A DNA stretch of 19,110 nucleotides, taken from NCBI GenBank assembly GCA_964474295.1, contig CAYYRN010000039.1, positions 1 through 19,110 of the forward strand, written 5' to 3'. The notes beneath the pieces were generated by a model that made no database searches, was not told the origin of the DNA, and saw nothing but the letters and a program-made list of their open reading frames with translations. How positions within the stretch are numbered: the stretch's first letter is position 1; every line of letters starts with the position of its first letter. The translations under genes and the position numbers were made by a program. Origin of the DNA: SIG575 sp964474295 (lineage in GTDB: Bacteria; Bacillota; Clostridia; Oscillospirales; Acutalibacteraceae). Below, one piece after another: positions 6,672 to 15,417 of the stretch.

Positions 6672-9600
6672 ATGAAAAAGAAAGCACTACGCTTTGAAAG
6701 CCTTTTTCTTGTATTGGCTCTCGTTGTGTCGTGTCTTGTTCCGGGCTTCGGCAGCTTGATGTCTAACATCGAAGCTTCTGCCGCAACGCACGAAATTGAC
6801 ATTGTCGATTCCGACGGGAATTCCGTAACCGAACAGCTTACGGTTATGGAGAGTGAGCAAATTCAACTCAGCTATAATCTGATTGATTGCTCAATGCCTG
6901 ACGGCGGTTACGTTGTTTGGAAAAGTAACACGCCCCTTAACGCATCTGTTGACCAAACAGGTTTGGTCAGAGGTCACGATGCTTCAAAAGGTGCTGCTGT
7001 TCGTCTTTGGCTTGAAAACGACGTAAAGACCGTTCCCATCATAGGTAAAACATTGGCAAATACTCTCGAAGACATTCTTTTTGCCGATAACGTTAACCTT
7101 GACACAATGGATACGGAGGCTATCGTTGAGCTTGTAAGTACGGCTCTCGGCGGAACTTCCGGTACAGTTACCGACAGTCTTTTAAACTCTTTGAGAAAGC
7201 GTTTGAACGAATTGGATACAACCATCACTCTTACGCTTTATGACCAGTATGACACAATCCTTGCAGCCGATTCTATCCATGTTCTTGTAACGAACTCGGA
7301 TAAGTGGTACGCAAACGTGCTTCCCAACGGTGCGTTCATACTTAACAAGGATTCTCTCCCCACAACCGTTGCAGTCGGCGGTAAGCTCACCCTTGAGGGT
7401 GGTGTAACACCTCTTCGTCTCGGCTACGGTGTTACATGGTCTCTTGAAACGGACAGCATTTTTAAGAGAGCTTCCGACTATGCCGAATTTGATGAAAGCA
7501 CTGGTGAAATCACTTTCCTTAAGGAAGGTTCGGTAACCGTTAAAATTTCGCCAAACGCCGATGAAATTGTTGATAAGCTTATGAGCTACATCAATGACCT
7601 TGCTTCTCTCGGCAACGCTGTTGACACAGGTGACATTGCGGAAATCGTTCAGAAAGTTCTCGGACTTAATGTTTCCGTAAGCACCGTAAAATTCGTTATC
7701 GATATTATCGCTGCTGTTGCGGGTGCAGGTACAAACACAGCCGACCTTGTAACTCAAGCGGTAAAATATGTTTCCAACTGGTTGCTCGAAGCAACAATTA
7801 ACGACTCTATTACTTTCAATATTGTCGATTCGCTCGAAATTAAGAGCTTCTCAATCGGCGGTAATTTGGAAGTTGAAGAAGGCGAAACCTCTCAGCTTTC
7901 AATCACCGATGTTGTTCCCGCAGGTGCAAACTCTAACAACATCGTTTGGTCTGTTGAGGATGAATCTATAGCTTATGTTGACCAGTACGGTATCCTTATC
8001 GGACGTGATGCCGGCGGTATTTCTTCACTAAATAAGCAAACAACAAAGGTTACGGCTTCTGTTGACGGCATTTCCGCTTCGGCTGAAGTTACCGTTAAAG
8101 GTAAGCTTATTACTCAACCTGTTGATATCTCCGTTAACGGTCCCTCCGTTTTGGGTATCGGTGAAACTGCTCACTACACAGCTACCGTTTATCCCTCACG
8201 TTCAAGTGCTTCCGTAAAATGGGGACTTGTGGGTGATGACGGCTCAATTACATATGCAAGCAGCGGCAAAACCGTTTCCAACAGTTGTGCCACAATCGAC
8301 TCTGACGGTAATCTTACCGCAGTAGCCGGCGGCACAATAGAAATTGCCGTTAAAGCAGGTACAATTGCAACGTGTAAAAGAACGTTCTCTGTATATCTCG
8401 GTGTTCTTACAAACGGTATCGAAATTGACCAGGGCGATTATTTAAGCGTTGAAGTTCCGCTTACAAAGCCTTATAACAATGCTGAAACTCAGCTTACGGT
8501 TTCTTTCAATCCTCCCAACGCTTCCAACCAAAACGTAAGGTGGAAGGTACTCGAAGGTAACCTTGAAGTTTCGGTAGACGGTGTTGTAAGTCCCAAGAGT
8601 AACACGCCTTCATGGGGTGTTGTTCAGGCAACGGCTTATGACGGCGGTTACACCGACACAATAGTTGTTGCATTTGCAAACTATCCCGTAACGGGCATTT
8701 CCATAAGCCCCGAAACATCGGATATGATTGTCGGTGACACAATTAAAATTTCTAAAAAAGTTGAGCCTTTGGGTTCAGGTATAGACGGTGCGAAAATCGG
8801 TGATGCAAGCATTAAAGATTGCTTCTGGACATCAAGTGATGACGATATTGCATCCGTTGATTCAAACGGTAATGTTACAGCTCACGATTCAGGTACTTGC
8901 ACAATAACCGCAACTACCGTTGACGGCGGTTTTACAGCTACAATGACCGTTACCGTACGCCCCGACAAAACAAGACTTAATTATGCAATTGAGTTGTTTG
9001 AATCGGGTAAAGTTACGGAAGAAAACTGTGCTCCCGAAGATTGGGAAGCACTCAACAAGGCATATCAGCAGGCTCTTACAGTAAGAGATGATGAATTTGC
9101 TTTCCAAATTACTTGTGACAGTGCCGCACAGGAAATTATCGATTTGTTCGATAAAATCGGTGCTTATGTTCAGCTTTACGGTGTGGATATTATGCTCGGC
9201 GGTGAGGTTGCTCCTCTTTACAATACCGTTGAAGTAAGCACATCAAAAAGATACACAAGCTATTCTCTTGATTTGGATTACCGTCTTACACCGGAAGACG
9301 CAATGTATTCATCTATTACTTGGACTTCAAGCAGTTCATCAATCAGCGTTGATGAAAACGGTGTTTGTAAACCGACAAGCAATGATCCGTGTGCCGCTGT
9401 AATCACACTTACCGTTTCTGACTATATCGGCAATAAGATTTCAAAATCTGTTGTTGTTGCTTTTGCAAACTATCCTGTTACCGGTGTTACTCTTGACAAA
9501 ACGGAAATAACAGATGCACTTGTGTATAACACAGGTTCTTTGAAAGCTACTATTGCTCCCGAAGGTTTTGCGGGCATCGGTAAAGCCAGCATCACGGATG

Positions 9601-12600
9601 TTGTTTGGGCTTCGACTGATGAAAGCGTAGTTTCCGTTGACCAAAGCGGTAACCTTACATATAACGGTATCGGTACTGCAACTGTTATGGTTGTAACTGT
9701 TGACGGCGGTCACACAGCAACCTGTCAAGTTACCGTTTCCGTAAACAAGACAGCACTTGCTCAGACAATTGCGGTTGTCGAAGGTGCAAAGCTTGTTGAA
9801 GAACAGTATACTGTTAAAACGTTTGACGCTTACAAGGCAGCTTACGAAAACGCACTTGCTGTTATGGAAAACCCCGATGTTTCACAGGAAGAGGTAAATT
9901 CCGCAAACAGCGAACTTAACAAAACTTATAATGCTTTGAAGAAGTTTATTAAAACAGAAAGCGTTATTATTCAAGTTGACGGTGAAGAAGCACCTGATTA
10001 TATATCAGTTGAATCAGCTCTTTATTCAACAGCGGAGCTTCAGCTTTCGGCAAGAGTTCTTCCTCTTGACTCAATGTACGTTTCCGTTGTTTGGTCAACC
10101 GATTCTTCTTCGATTAAGGTTGATGAAGACGGCAAGGTAACACCTGCTTCTTCAACAGCTCCCGGATACGGCTGGGTAACTGTTACCGTTACAGATGAAA
10201 GAGGGAATGTTGTAACCGATAAGGTTCATGTTTCGTTTGCACGTTATCCCGTGACCGATATTTCGATTTCTCCCGCATCTGTTGAAACAAGCCTTGATGA
10301 AGCACCCGTTAAGCTTTCGGCTTCCTGCAAACATCAGGCAACCTCGGTTATAACTTATAATGCTTCAATTACAGATGTTTATTGGTCATCAAGTGATGAA
10401 ACTGTTGTTTCTATTGATTCCAACGGTCAGCTTACATACCACAATGCAGGTCAGGTTACAATCACCGCAACTGCGGCTGACGGCGGACTTCAAGCAACTT
10501 GTATTGTCACCGTTACAGGTGATAAATCACGTCTTCGTGCTGCAATAGCAAAAGCTGACGAAGCAAACATCAACATTCAAGACCATACATACGAAACAAG
10601 TATGGCTTATAAAGCTGCTTATGACCATGCAATTGAAGTTGAAGCTTCTGTGCTTTATACTCAGGAACAAATAGATGCAGCAGCCGACGCACTTCTGCTT
10701 GCATTGGATAATCTTGAAGATTACATCCATATGACTTCGCTGAACGTTTATTATAACGGCTCTGTTGCACCTGAATTTATTGCAATTGACGTTCCTTCTT
10801 ATAAGACATTTACTTCACAGTCGGTAACGTTGACTTATGATTACGCTCCTGCCGATTCAATGTTTGCATCAATCGAATGGTCTTCGTCTGACAGCTCTGT
10901 TACAGTTACCGACGGTGTTGTAAAACCCGCAAAGAACAAAGCTTGCGGTGCTGCAATTTCACTTACCGCAACTGACCATTACGGCAACACAATTGTTGTT
11001 ACAACTTATGTTGCATTCGCAAACTATGAACCCACCGGCATCAGCATTGATAAGACGGCTATTACCGTAAATTACGGTGCTGATTCGCAAACTATCAAAG
11101 CGACTGTTGACCACGAAAGCACTGACTATTTGTTCGGTCAGTACGGTGTTGACAAGGTTGTATGGCGTACATCTGACCCCGATGTTGCAACTGTTGACGA
11201 AAACGGTGTTGTAACGTTTGTTGAAGCAGGTACTTGTACAATCACGGCTTCCACAATTTACGGTGGCTTTACGGCATCCTGTGAAGTTACGGTTCTTTCC
11301 GATATAACACCTTTACAGGAAGTTTATGCAATGACAACCGCACTTAATCTCAAACAGGAAGAATATACAGCGGAATCATGGGCGCCTTACATTGAAGCTT
11401 ATAATAAAGCTGCCGAAGTTCTTGCTGTTAACAATCCGAAACAGAGAGATATAGATGCGGCATCCGCTGCTCTTTGGGATGGTTATAACAACCTTGAAAA
11501 ATATATCAAGGTTCAAAGCGTTGTAATTACTTACAACGGTGCAGATGCTCCGACACACATTTCACAGTCTGTTTCGGTCGCATCTTCTTACACAAGCTCA
11601 TCAATCGGTCTCGGTTACAGAATTCTTCCCGCTAACGCAACTTGGGCTTCTGTAACGTGGACTTCAAGCAACAGCTCTGTTGCAGTTACAAACGCAGGTG
11701 TATGTACACCCACTTCAAACGAAGCTTGCTGGTCACTTATTACACTTTGTGTAACAGACACAAGAGGCAGAGCTTACACTGATACGGTTTATGTTGCTTT
11801 CTCAAATTATCCTGTAACGGGTATTTCGGTGTCTCCCACGCAGATTACCGATGCTGTTAACGGTTCAACCGCACAAATTTCTTATTCTATTACACCTAAA
11901 GCTACTCTCGGCGTAGGTGCGGCAAGCATACAGGATGTAACTTGGGTTTCAAGTGACGAATCAATCGCAGTGGTTTCCGACGGTGTTGTTGAATTCCACA
12001 ATTCAGGTACAGTAAGAATTACTGCTGTTACTTGTGACGGCGGTTATCAGGCAACAACTGTAATCAAGGTTTACGCAAACAAATCAGCTTTGAGAGAAAT
12101 GATTGATTTTGCCGCAAATCTTGTTTATACTGATTACACTCCCGCTTCATGGAAAGCATTTGAAGAAAAATATAACAATGCTCTTTCAGTTTACGGAATG
12201 GATGATCCCACTCAGTCGGCAGTTGACACAGCTTATGATGAGCTTAATGCCGCAATTTCCGACCTTGTTGAGTACGTTTATGTTTCTGATGTTTCCGTAA
12301 GCTATAACGGAACGGTTTCCGATTTCATCAATGTAATTGTCGGTGAGGATCAGGCTTATCTTGCAGCTTCCGCTGCTCTTGAGCTTGCTGTTTCTCCCTC
12401 AAACGCAATGTATACAAACGTTGAATGGTCTTATTCAGGCGACATTGTTCTCAATACCGTCAGCGGACTCGTTGCTCCTATGGTAAACTCCGCTTGCTAC
12501 GGTAAAGTAAATGTAAAACTTACAGACGACTTCGGCAACGTTTACGAAAAAGTGGTTCATGTAACTTTCACAAGAAATCCCATAGCTTCCGTTACACTTG

Positions 12601-15287
12601 ATAAGCACTTGATTAATGCAGCTGTCAACGACGGAACATATAAGCTTAACGCAACCGTACTCGGCGTAAACGGTGAAATTTCCGATATTCCCGAAGTTAT
12701 TTGGTCATCAAGTGATCCTACCGTTGCTTCTGTTGACGAAAACGGTAAGGTTACAATCCACGCTGGCGGTTATGCTGAAATCACTGTTATGTCTGTTGTC
12801 GGTACTTTCAGTGATGTATGTAAGATTTACGTTACAACCGATAAATCGGAACTTGAAGCTCTTTTGAAACACACAGTTGAAAAGAATTACAAGAAGACCG
12901 ATTATATCGAATCAACATTTGAAGAATACTTGAAGGCATACAACAATGCAGTAAGTGTTTACAGCAATAACGAGGCTTCACAGGATGAAATTGACAATGC
13001 CGTTGTTTCACTTCAGGCTGCAATTAACGCTCTTAAACCTTACGTTCATGTAGATTCAATTGTTATTACAAATGATGTTACCAATTCTGCGGTTGACTTT
13101 GTTTCTAAGAAAATTTCCGTTGCCGCCGTCATCAGAAATAAAACCGTTCAGCTTTCATACACCATCAATCCCGGCGATTCGATGTTTGAATCGGTTGTAT
13201 GGTCAAGCGACAGCAGTGACATCACCGTTGACCAGAACGGTTTGGTAAAAATCACAGTAAACAAGCCGCACGTTGCCGGCATTACACTTACGGTAACGGA
13301 TTACTACGGTGTTAAATATCAAAAGACGGTTTATGTAGCATTTACGAATTATCCTGTAACAGGTATTTCAATCAGCAAATCAGAAATTTCCGGTTACTCC
13401 GGCGGATACGATACTTTGAGCTATTCGATTACACCTAAAGCAACTCTCGGTATCGGTGCTGCTGATATTCAGGATGTTATTTGGTCATCTTCTAACGAAA
13501 ACGTTGCTACCGTTAACCAAGACGGTAAGGTAGTGTTCGTTGATGCAGGTCAGTGTACAATTACCGTTACATCCAAGGATGGCGGATACTCTGCAAGCTG
13601 TAAGGTTACTGTAACGGCAACTGATGCAAAACGTGCGCTTGCCGAAGCAATTACAAAGGCAAAAACATATGTAGCTTCTCTCTACACTGAAGATTCATAT
13701 GCTGTTCTTGCAGATGCCATTGCAAATGCCGAAACGGTTTACAACACGGGTCTTGCAACAACAACGCAGATAAATGAAGCAATCGCACTTCTTGAAAGTG
13801 CCGAATCACAGCTTGTTTATACTGCTGCTGATTATACGAATGTACAAAATGCAATTGAATTGTTCGATGATTTGAACAAGGATTACTTTGCTGCTGACGA
13901 TATCAAGGCTATCCAGGATATGATCGATGGCATTGATTGGACACTTGATGTTTCTAAGCAGGATGAAGTTGATTCAATCGCTTCCGACATTAACTTCGCT
14001 GTTTCATCTCTTGAAGAGCTTGATGCTGATTACAGCAAGCTTAATGAAGCAATCGAAAAAGCACAGAAAATCGATAAAACACTTTATCAGAATTCAACTG
14101 TAATTGATGTTCCGCTTGAAAATGCAATTGCAGCTTCCAAGAAAGCATATAAGATTTCCGAGCAGTCAATTTTGGATTCGTATACAAAATCTCTTGTATC
14201 CGCTATGGAAAGTCTCAAACCTCTCGGTGCGGATAAATCAGCTCTTAAAACAGCACTTGAGCTTAAACTTACAAGCAGCTATACGGAATTCTACAATGCA
14301 GAGCTTCTTGAAACATGGCAGAATCTTGTAGCTGAAGGTAACGCAATGTTTAATAACAGCGAGCTTACCGTATTTGATAATGAGGCAATCGCAAGCAAGG
14401 CTGCTGAAATTACAGCCGCTTATGAAGCTGTTGAAGCCAGCTACAATGTTGTTATCAATACAAAGGTTCTTGAGGATGCAATCAAAGCCGGTGAAAGTAT
14501 TGTAATTGATAACTACTATGATGACGATGCACGTGCAGAATTGATTTCCGCTATCGCAGACGGTAAAACGGTTCTCGATTCCGACCTTGTGAATGCTGAA
14601 GACCAAGGCACAGTTAACAATGCAGCACAGAGAATCAGCGATGCTATTGAGGCTCTCAATATTCTTCCTGCTGATTACGCTGACGTTAACAACGCAATCA
14701 CTAAGTTTAATGCAGTTGACAAGTTCCTTTACACAGATGAATCTGTTAAGGCAGTTCAAGATTTGATTGATGCAATCAATTGGAATCTTGATATTACAAA
14801 GCAAGATGTTGTTACTGCATACGCAACCGATATCAACAATGCTGTTGATTCATTGGTTCTCACGGAAGAAACAAAGATTGAAGCAATTTCAACTTCCGGT
14901 TCTACTGTTGATGATAGCAACAAATTTATTTATGGTATTGACGAGGGCGTTGAAAGTCTTAACAGCTATGTAAGGGTAATTAACGGTTCACTTGAGTATA
15001 CCGAAACAGATGACGGCTTCGGAACAGGAACGACAATCGACGTTCTTGATAACAGCGGTGAAGTAATTGATACTTACACTCTTGTAATTTTCGGTGACGC
15101 TAACGGCGACGGTATTGTTGACGGTCAGGATTCGGTATTCATCTGGATGATTATCTGGTCGGGCGACACAAGTGTCAATGCATATAATCTTGCAGCAGAT
15201 GCTAACAGAGACGGTGTTATTGATGCGGCTGATGCAGAGCTTGTTGAACAAGTCGGTGCATTGAACGCAACAATTTCGCAGAGATAA
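6672..15287 (+). CDS. Giant secreted Ig-like/FIVAR-repeat protein with C-terminal dockerin
   Basis: This 2871-residue exported protein has no recognisable catalytic domain. The order is: signal peptide (MKKK, hydrophobic core, ASA|AT cleavage near residue 37); two Ig-like domains that seem to carry helical insertions (about 38-392); two BIG2-type Ig domains (394-576); seven ~258-residue A-B-H super-repeats (577-2383); five more helical FIVAR-like modules (2384-2730); a small beta domain (2731-2808); and a type I dockerin (2809-2871) with Ca loops DANGDGIVDGQD and DANRDGVIDAAD. There is no LPXTG motif, S-layer domain or C-terminal membrane segment, so surface retention through a cohesin partner is inferred. 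V-V-S-C21 inside the signal also fits a loose lipobox, so a lipoprotein is a less likely alternative. The start follows an excellent AAGGAGGA site. The gene has its own promoter and terminator and is thus monocistronic. Likely role: rigid spacer, adhesin or substrate-binding arm of a cellulosome-like complex. The architecture is read directly; the function is inferred. Confidence 0.93.
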   Translation: MKKKALRFESLFLVLALVVSCLVPGFGSLMSNIEASAATHEIDIVDSDGNSVTEQLTVMESEQIQLSYNLIDCSMPDGGYVVWKSNTPLNASVDQTGLVRGHDASKGAAVRLWLENDVKTVPIIGKTLANTLEDILFADNVNLDTMDTEAIVELVSTALGGTSGTVTDSLLNSLRKRLNELDTTITLTLYDQYDTILAADSIHVLVTNSDKWYANVLPNGAFILNKDSLPTTVAVGGKLTLEGGVTPLRLGYGVTWSLETDSIFKRASDYAEFDESTGEITFLKEGSVTVKISPNADEIVDKLMSYINDLASLGNAVDTGDIAEIVQKVLGLNVSVSTVKFVIDIIAAVAGAGTNTADLVTQAVKYVSNWLLEATINDSITFNIVDSLEIKSFSIGGNLEVEEGETSQLSITDVVPAGANSNNIVWSVEDESIAYVDQYGILIGRDAGGISSLNKQTTKVTASVDGISASAEVTVKGKLITQPVDISVNGPSVLGIGETAHYTATVYPSRSSASVKWGLVGDDGSITYASSGKTVSNSCATIDSDGNLTAVAGGTIEIAVKAGTIATCKRTFSVYLGVLTNGIEIDQGDYLSVEVPLTKPYNNAETQLTVSFNPPNASNQNVRWKVLEGNLEVSVDGVVSPKSNTPSWGVVQATAYDGGYTDTIVVAFANYPVTGISISPETSDMIVGDTIKISKKVEPLGSGIDGAKIGDASIKDCFWTSSDDDIASVDSNGNVTAHDSGTCTITATTVDGGFTATMTVTVRPDKTRLNYAIELFESGKVTEENCAPEDWEALNKAYQQALTVRDDEFAFQITCDSAAQEIIDLFDKIGAYVQLYGVDIMLGGEVAPLYNTVEVSTSKRYTSYSLDLDYRLTPEDAMYSSITWTSSSSSISVDENGVCKPTSNDPCAAVITLTVSDYIGNKISKSVVVAFANYPVTGVTLDKTEITDALVYNTGSLKATIAPEGFAGIGKASITDVVWASTDESVVSVDQSGNLTYNGIGTATVMVVTVDGGHTATCQVTVSVNKTALAQTIAVVEGAKLVEEQYTVKTFDAYKAAYENALAVMENPDVSQEEVNSANSELNKTYNALKKFIKTESVIIQVDGEEAPDYISVESALYSTAELQLSARVLPLDSMYVSVVWSTDSSSIKVDEDGKVTPASSTAPGYGWVTVTVTDERGNVVTDKVHVSFARYPVTDISISPASVETSLDEAPVKLSASCKHQATSVITYNASITDVYWSSSDETVVSIDSNGQLTYHNAGQVTITATAADGGLQATCIVTVTGDKSRLRAAIAKADEANINIQDHTYETSMAYKAAYDHAIEVEASVLYTQEQIDAAADALLLALDNLEDYIHMTSLNVYYNGSVAPEFIAIDVPSYKTFTSQSVTLTYDYAPADSMFASIEWSSSDSSVTVTDGVVKPAKNKACGAAISLTATDHYGNTIVVTTYVAFANYEPTGISIDKTAITVNYGADSQTIKATVDHESTDYLFGQYGVDKVVWRTSDPDVATVDENGVVTFVEAGTCTITASTIYGGFTASCEVTVLSDITPLQEVYAMTTALNLKQEEYTAESWAPYIEAYNKAAEVLAVNNPKQRDIDAASAALWDGYNNLEKYIKVQSVVITYNGADAPTHISQSVSVASSYTSSSIGLGYRILPANATWASVTWTSSNSSVAVTNAGVCTPTSNEACWSLITLCVTDTRGRAYTDTVYVAFSNYPVTGISVSPTQITDAVNGSTAQISYSITPKATLGVGAASIQDVTWVSSDESIAVVSDGVVEFHNSGTVRITAVTCDGGYQATTVIKVYANKSALREMIDFAANLVYTDYTPASWKAFEEKYNNALSVYGMDDPTQSAVDTAYDELNAAISDLVEYVYVSDVSVSYNGTVSDFINVIVGEDQAYLAASAALELAVSPSNAMYTNVEWSYSGDIVLNTVSGLVAPMVNSACYGKVNVKLTDDFGNVYEKVVHVTFTRNPIASVTLDKHLINAAVNDGTYKLNATVLGVNGEISDIPEVIWSSSDPTVASVDENGKVTIHAGGYAEITVMSVVGTFSDVCKIYVTTDKSELEALLKHTVEKNYKKTDYIESTFEEYLKAYNNAVSVYSNNEASQDEIDNAVVSLQAAINALKPYVHVDSIVITNDVTNSAVDFVSKKISVAAVIRNKTVQLSYTINPGDSMFESVVWSSDSSDITVDQNGLVKITVNKPHVAGITLTVTDYYGVKYQKTVYVAFTNYPVTGISISKSEISGYSGGYDTLSYSITPKATLGIGAADIQDVIWSSSNENVATVNQDGKVVFVDAGQCTITVTSKDGGYSASCKVTVTATDAKRALAEAITKAKTYVASLYTEDSYAVLADAIANAETVYNTGLATTTQINEAIALLESAESQLVYTAADYTNVQNAIELFDDLNKDYFAADDIKAIQDMIDGIDWTLDVSKQDEVDSIASDINFAVSSLEELDADYSKLNEAIEKAQKIDKTLYQNSTVIDVPLENAIAASKKAYKISEQSILDSYTKSLVSAMESLKPLGADKSALKTALELKLTSSYTEFYNAELLETWQNLVAEGNAMFNNSELTVFDNEAIASKAAEITAAYEAVEASYNVVINTKVLEDAIKAGESIVIDNYYDDDARAELISAIADGKTVLDSDLVNAEDQGTVNNAAQRISDAIEALNILPADYADVNNAITKFNAVDKFLYTDESVKAVQDLIDAINWNLDITKQDVVTAYATDINNAVDSLVLTEETKIEAISTSGSTVDDSNKFIYGIDEGVESLNSYVRVINGSLEYTETDDGFGTGTTIDVLDNSGEVIDTYTLVIFGDANGDGIVDGQDSVFIWMIIWSGDTSVNAYNLAADANRDGVIDAADAELVEQVGALNATISQR
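6783..7850 (+). other. N-terminal Ig-like domains with apparent helical insertions
   Basis: Residues 38-392 read as two Ig-like domains, each interrupted late. The first has beta strands to AAVRLWLEN (about residue 117), then a helical stretch of about 75 residues (TLANTLEDILF, DTEAIVELVSTAL, DSLLNSLRKRLNEL), before strands resume at TTITLTLYDQYD. The second goes from GSVTVKISPNADE into about 90 helical residues (IVDKLMSYINDLASLG, DIAEIVQKVLGL, STVKFVIDIIAAVAGAG, DLVTQAVKYVSNWLLEA) and returns at SITFNIVDS. They differ from the repeat array and may form a distinct binding head. Secondary structure is judged by eye. Confidence 0.55.
7851..8399 (+). other. Two BIG2-type Ig domains linking the head to the repeat array
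   Basis: Residues 394-479 carry the BIG2 pattern (LEVEEGETSQLSITDVVPAG, IVWSVEDESIAYVDQYGILIGRDAGG, TKVTASVDGISASAEVTV). Residues 480-576 carry a second copy (VLGIGETAHYTATVYPS, SVKWGLV, ATIDSDGNLTAVAGGTIEIAVKAG). They are standard single BIG2 domains without the A-type partner of the later units. BIG2 domains are known from bacterial adhesins and cell-surface glycan-binding proteins. Confidence 0.75.
8400..13820 (+). repeat. Seven tandem A-B-H super-repeats (~258 residues each)
   Basis: Units, in bases: 8400-9170, 9171-9950, 9951-10727, 10728-11507, 11508-12278, 12279-13046, 13047-13820 (257, 260, 259, 260, 257, 256, 258 residues). Each has Ig domain A (pattern YxGxxAP...PxDSMxxSVxWSSSxSS...GxVxP), the linker VAFxNYPVTGISI, BIG2 domain B (WSSSDExVASVDxNGxVTxHxAGTxTITATxxDGGxxAxCxVTV), then a 67-69-residue helical module H (DKSxL...Y...AYxxALxV...ID.A...L..AL..L). 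The linker begins at residues 667, 930, 1188, 1448, 1709, 1965 and 2223. Unit 1 has a divergent A domain; unit 6 has a degraded linker (VTFTRNPIAS). Copies are well diverged, so the array is old and probably maintained by selection on length. Confidence 0.9.
13821..14861 (+). repeat. Five extra helical FIVAR-like modules in tandem
   Basis: After the last super-repeat the Ig domains stop and only helical modules continue: residues 2384-2450, 2451-2518, 2519-2589, 2590-2665 and 2666-2730. The first and last are close copies of each other (ADYTNVQNAIELF / ADYADVNNAITKF, then IDWTLDVSKQDEV / INWNLDITKQDVV). The middle three are more divergent. FIVAR-type modules are three-helix bundles known from large Gram-positive surface proteins. 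This forms a ~350-residue helical stalk before the dockerin. Confidence 0.8.
14862..15095 (+). other. Small beta domain directly before the dockerin
   Basis: Residues 2731-2808 contain STVDDSNKFIYGIDEGVESLNSYV, then GFGTGTTIDVLDNSGEVIDTYTLVIFGD, running straight into the first calcium loop. The layout (FIYG, GTGT, YTLVIFGD) is one I recognise as commonly preceding dockerins in Clostridia; the domain's role is not known to me. Confidence 0.6.
15096..15284 (+). other. Type I dockerin domain
   Basis: Two EF-hand-like calcium loops of 12 residues each, with D1, N3, D5, G6, a hydrophobic residue at 8 and D12, lie at residues 2809-2820 and 2843-2854. Each is followed by a short helix (SVFIWMIIWSGD and AELVEQVGAL). 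Length (~63 residues) and C-terminal position fit type I dockerins, which bind cohesin modules. The residues at loop positions 10-11 differ between the repeats (GQ and AA), so the usual two-fold symmetry of the binding face may be partial. Confidence 0.88.
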
Positions 15288-15319
15288 GTTAAAATTGAAC
15301 AGTCTCTAAACACAAACTC

Positions 15320-15369
15320 ATTCCCCTTAGTGTGAAAACCTGCACTAAGGGGAATTAATTTGCTTTTTT
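15320..15369 (+). terminator. Intrinsic terminator of the giant gene
   Basis: A 13-bp perfect stem pairs attccccttagtg (15320-15332) with cactaaggggaat (15343-15355) across a 10-base loop, followed by a T-rich tract (15359-15369). It lies 32 bases after the stop codon. Confidence 0.9.
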
Positions 15370-15396
15370 AACGCTTCTGTGTTAAAATAATATAAA
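15368..15396 (+). promoter_or_regulatory. Putative sigma-A promoter of the trmB unit
   Basis: TTAACG (15368-15373, four of six) and TATAAA (15391-15396, five of six) are separated by 17 bases. The promoter starts at the end of the preceding terminator's T tract. Transcription would begin near 15403, leaving a leader of about 15 bases that still includes the GGAG site, so the exact start position matters. Confidence 0.5.
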
Positions 15397-15417
15397 ATGT
15401 TAAGTTGGAGAATAGCT

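Noticed and set aside
6484..6675. A small + strand frame bridging the tetR end and the start of the giant gene
   Set aside because: It runs through the tetR terminator and the promoter of the next gene, and its translation is lysine/phenylalanine-rich, as expected of AT-rich spacer.
6732..6734. Cysteine 21 in the giant protein's signal peptide, a loose lipobox (VVSC)
   Set aside because: The hydrophobic stretch continues past the cysteine and a good AxA cleavage site follows at residues 35-37, so ordinary secretion is more likely; kept as an alternative.
7182..7757. A 191-codon open frame on the - strand inside the giant gene
   Set aside because: It lies wholly opposite a well-supported coding frame, its product shows no recognisable domain, and such long antisense frames are expected from this codon usage.
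14238..14804. A 188-codon open frame on the - strand, cysteine- and isoleucine-rich
   Set aside because: It is antisense to the helical repeats, has repetitive low-complexity composition mirroring them, and lacks a convincing ribosome site.
8400..14861. Possible CRISPR or phage-like direct-repeat array in the repetitive region
   Set aside because: The periodicity is about 775 bases, in frame, and at the protein level only; there are no short identical repeats with spacers.
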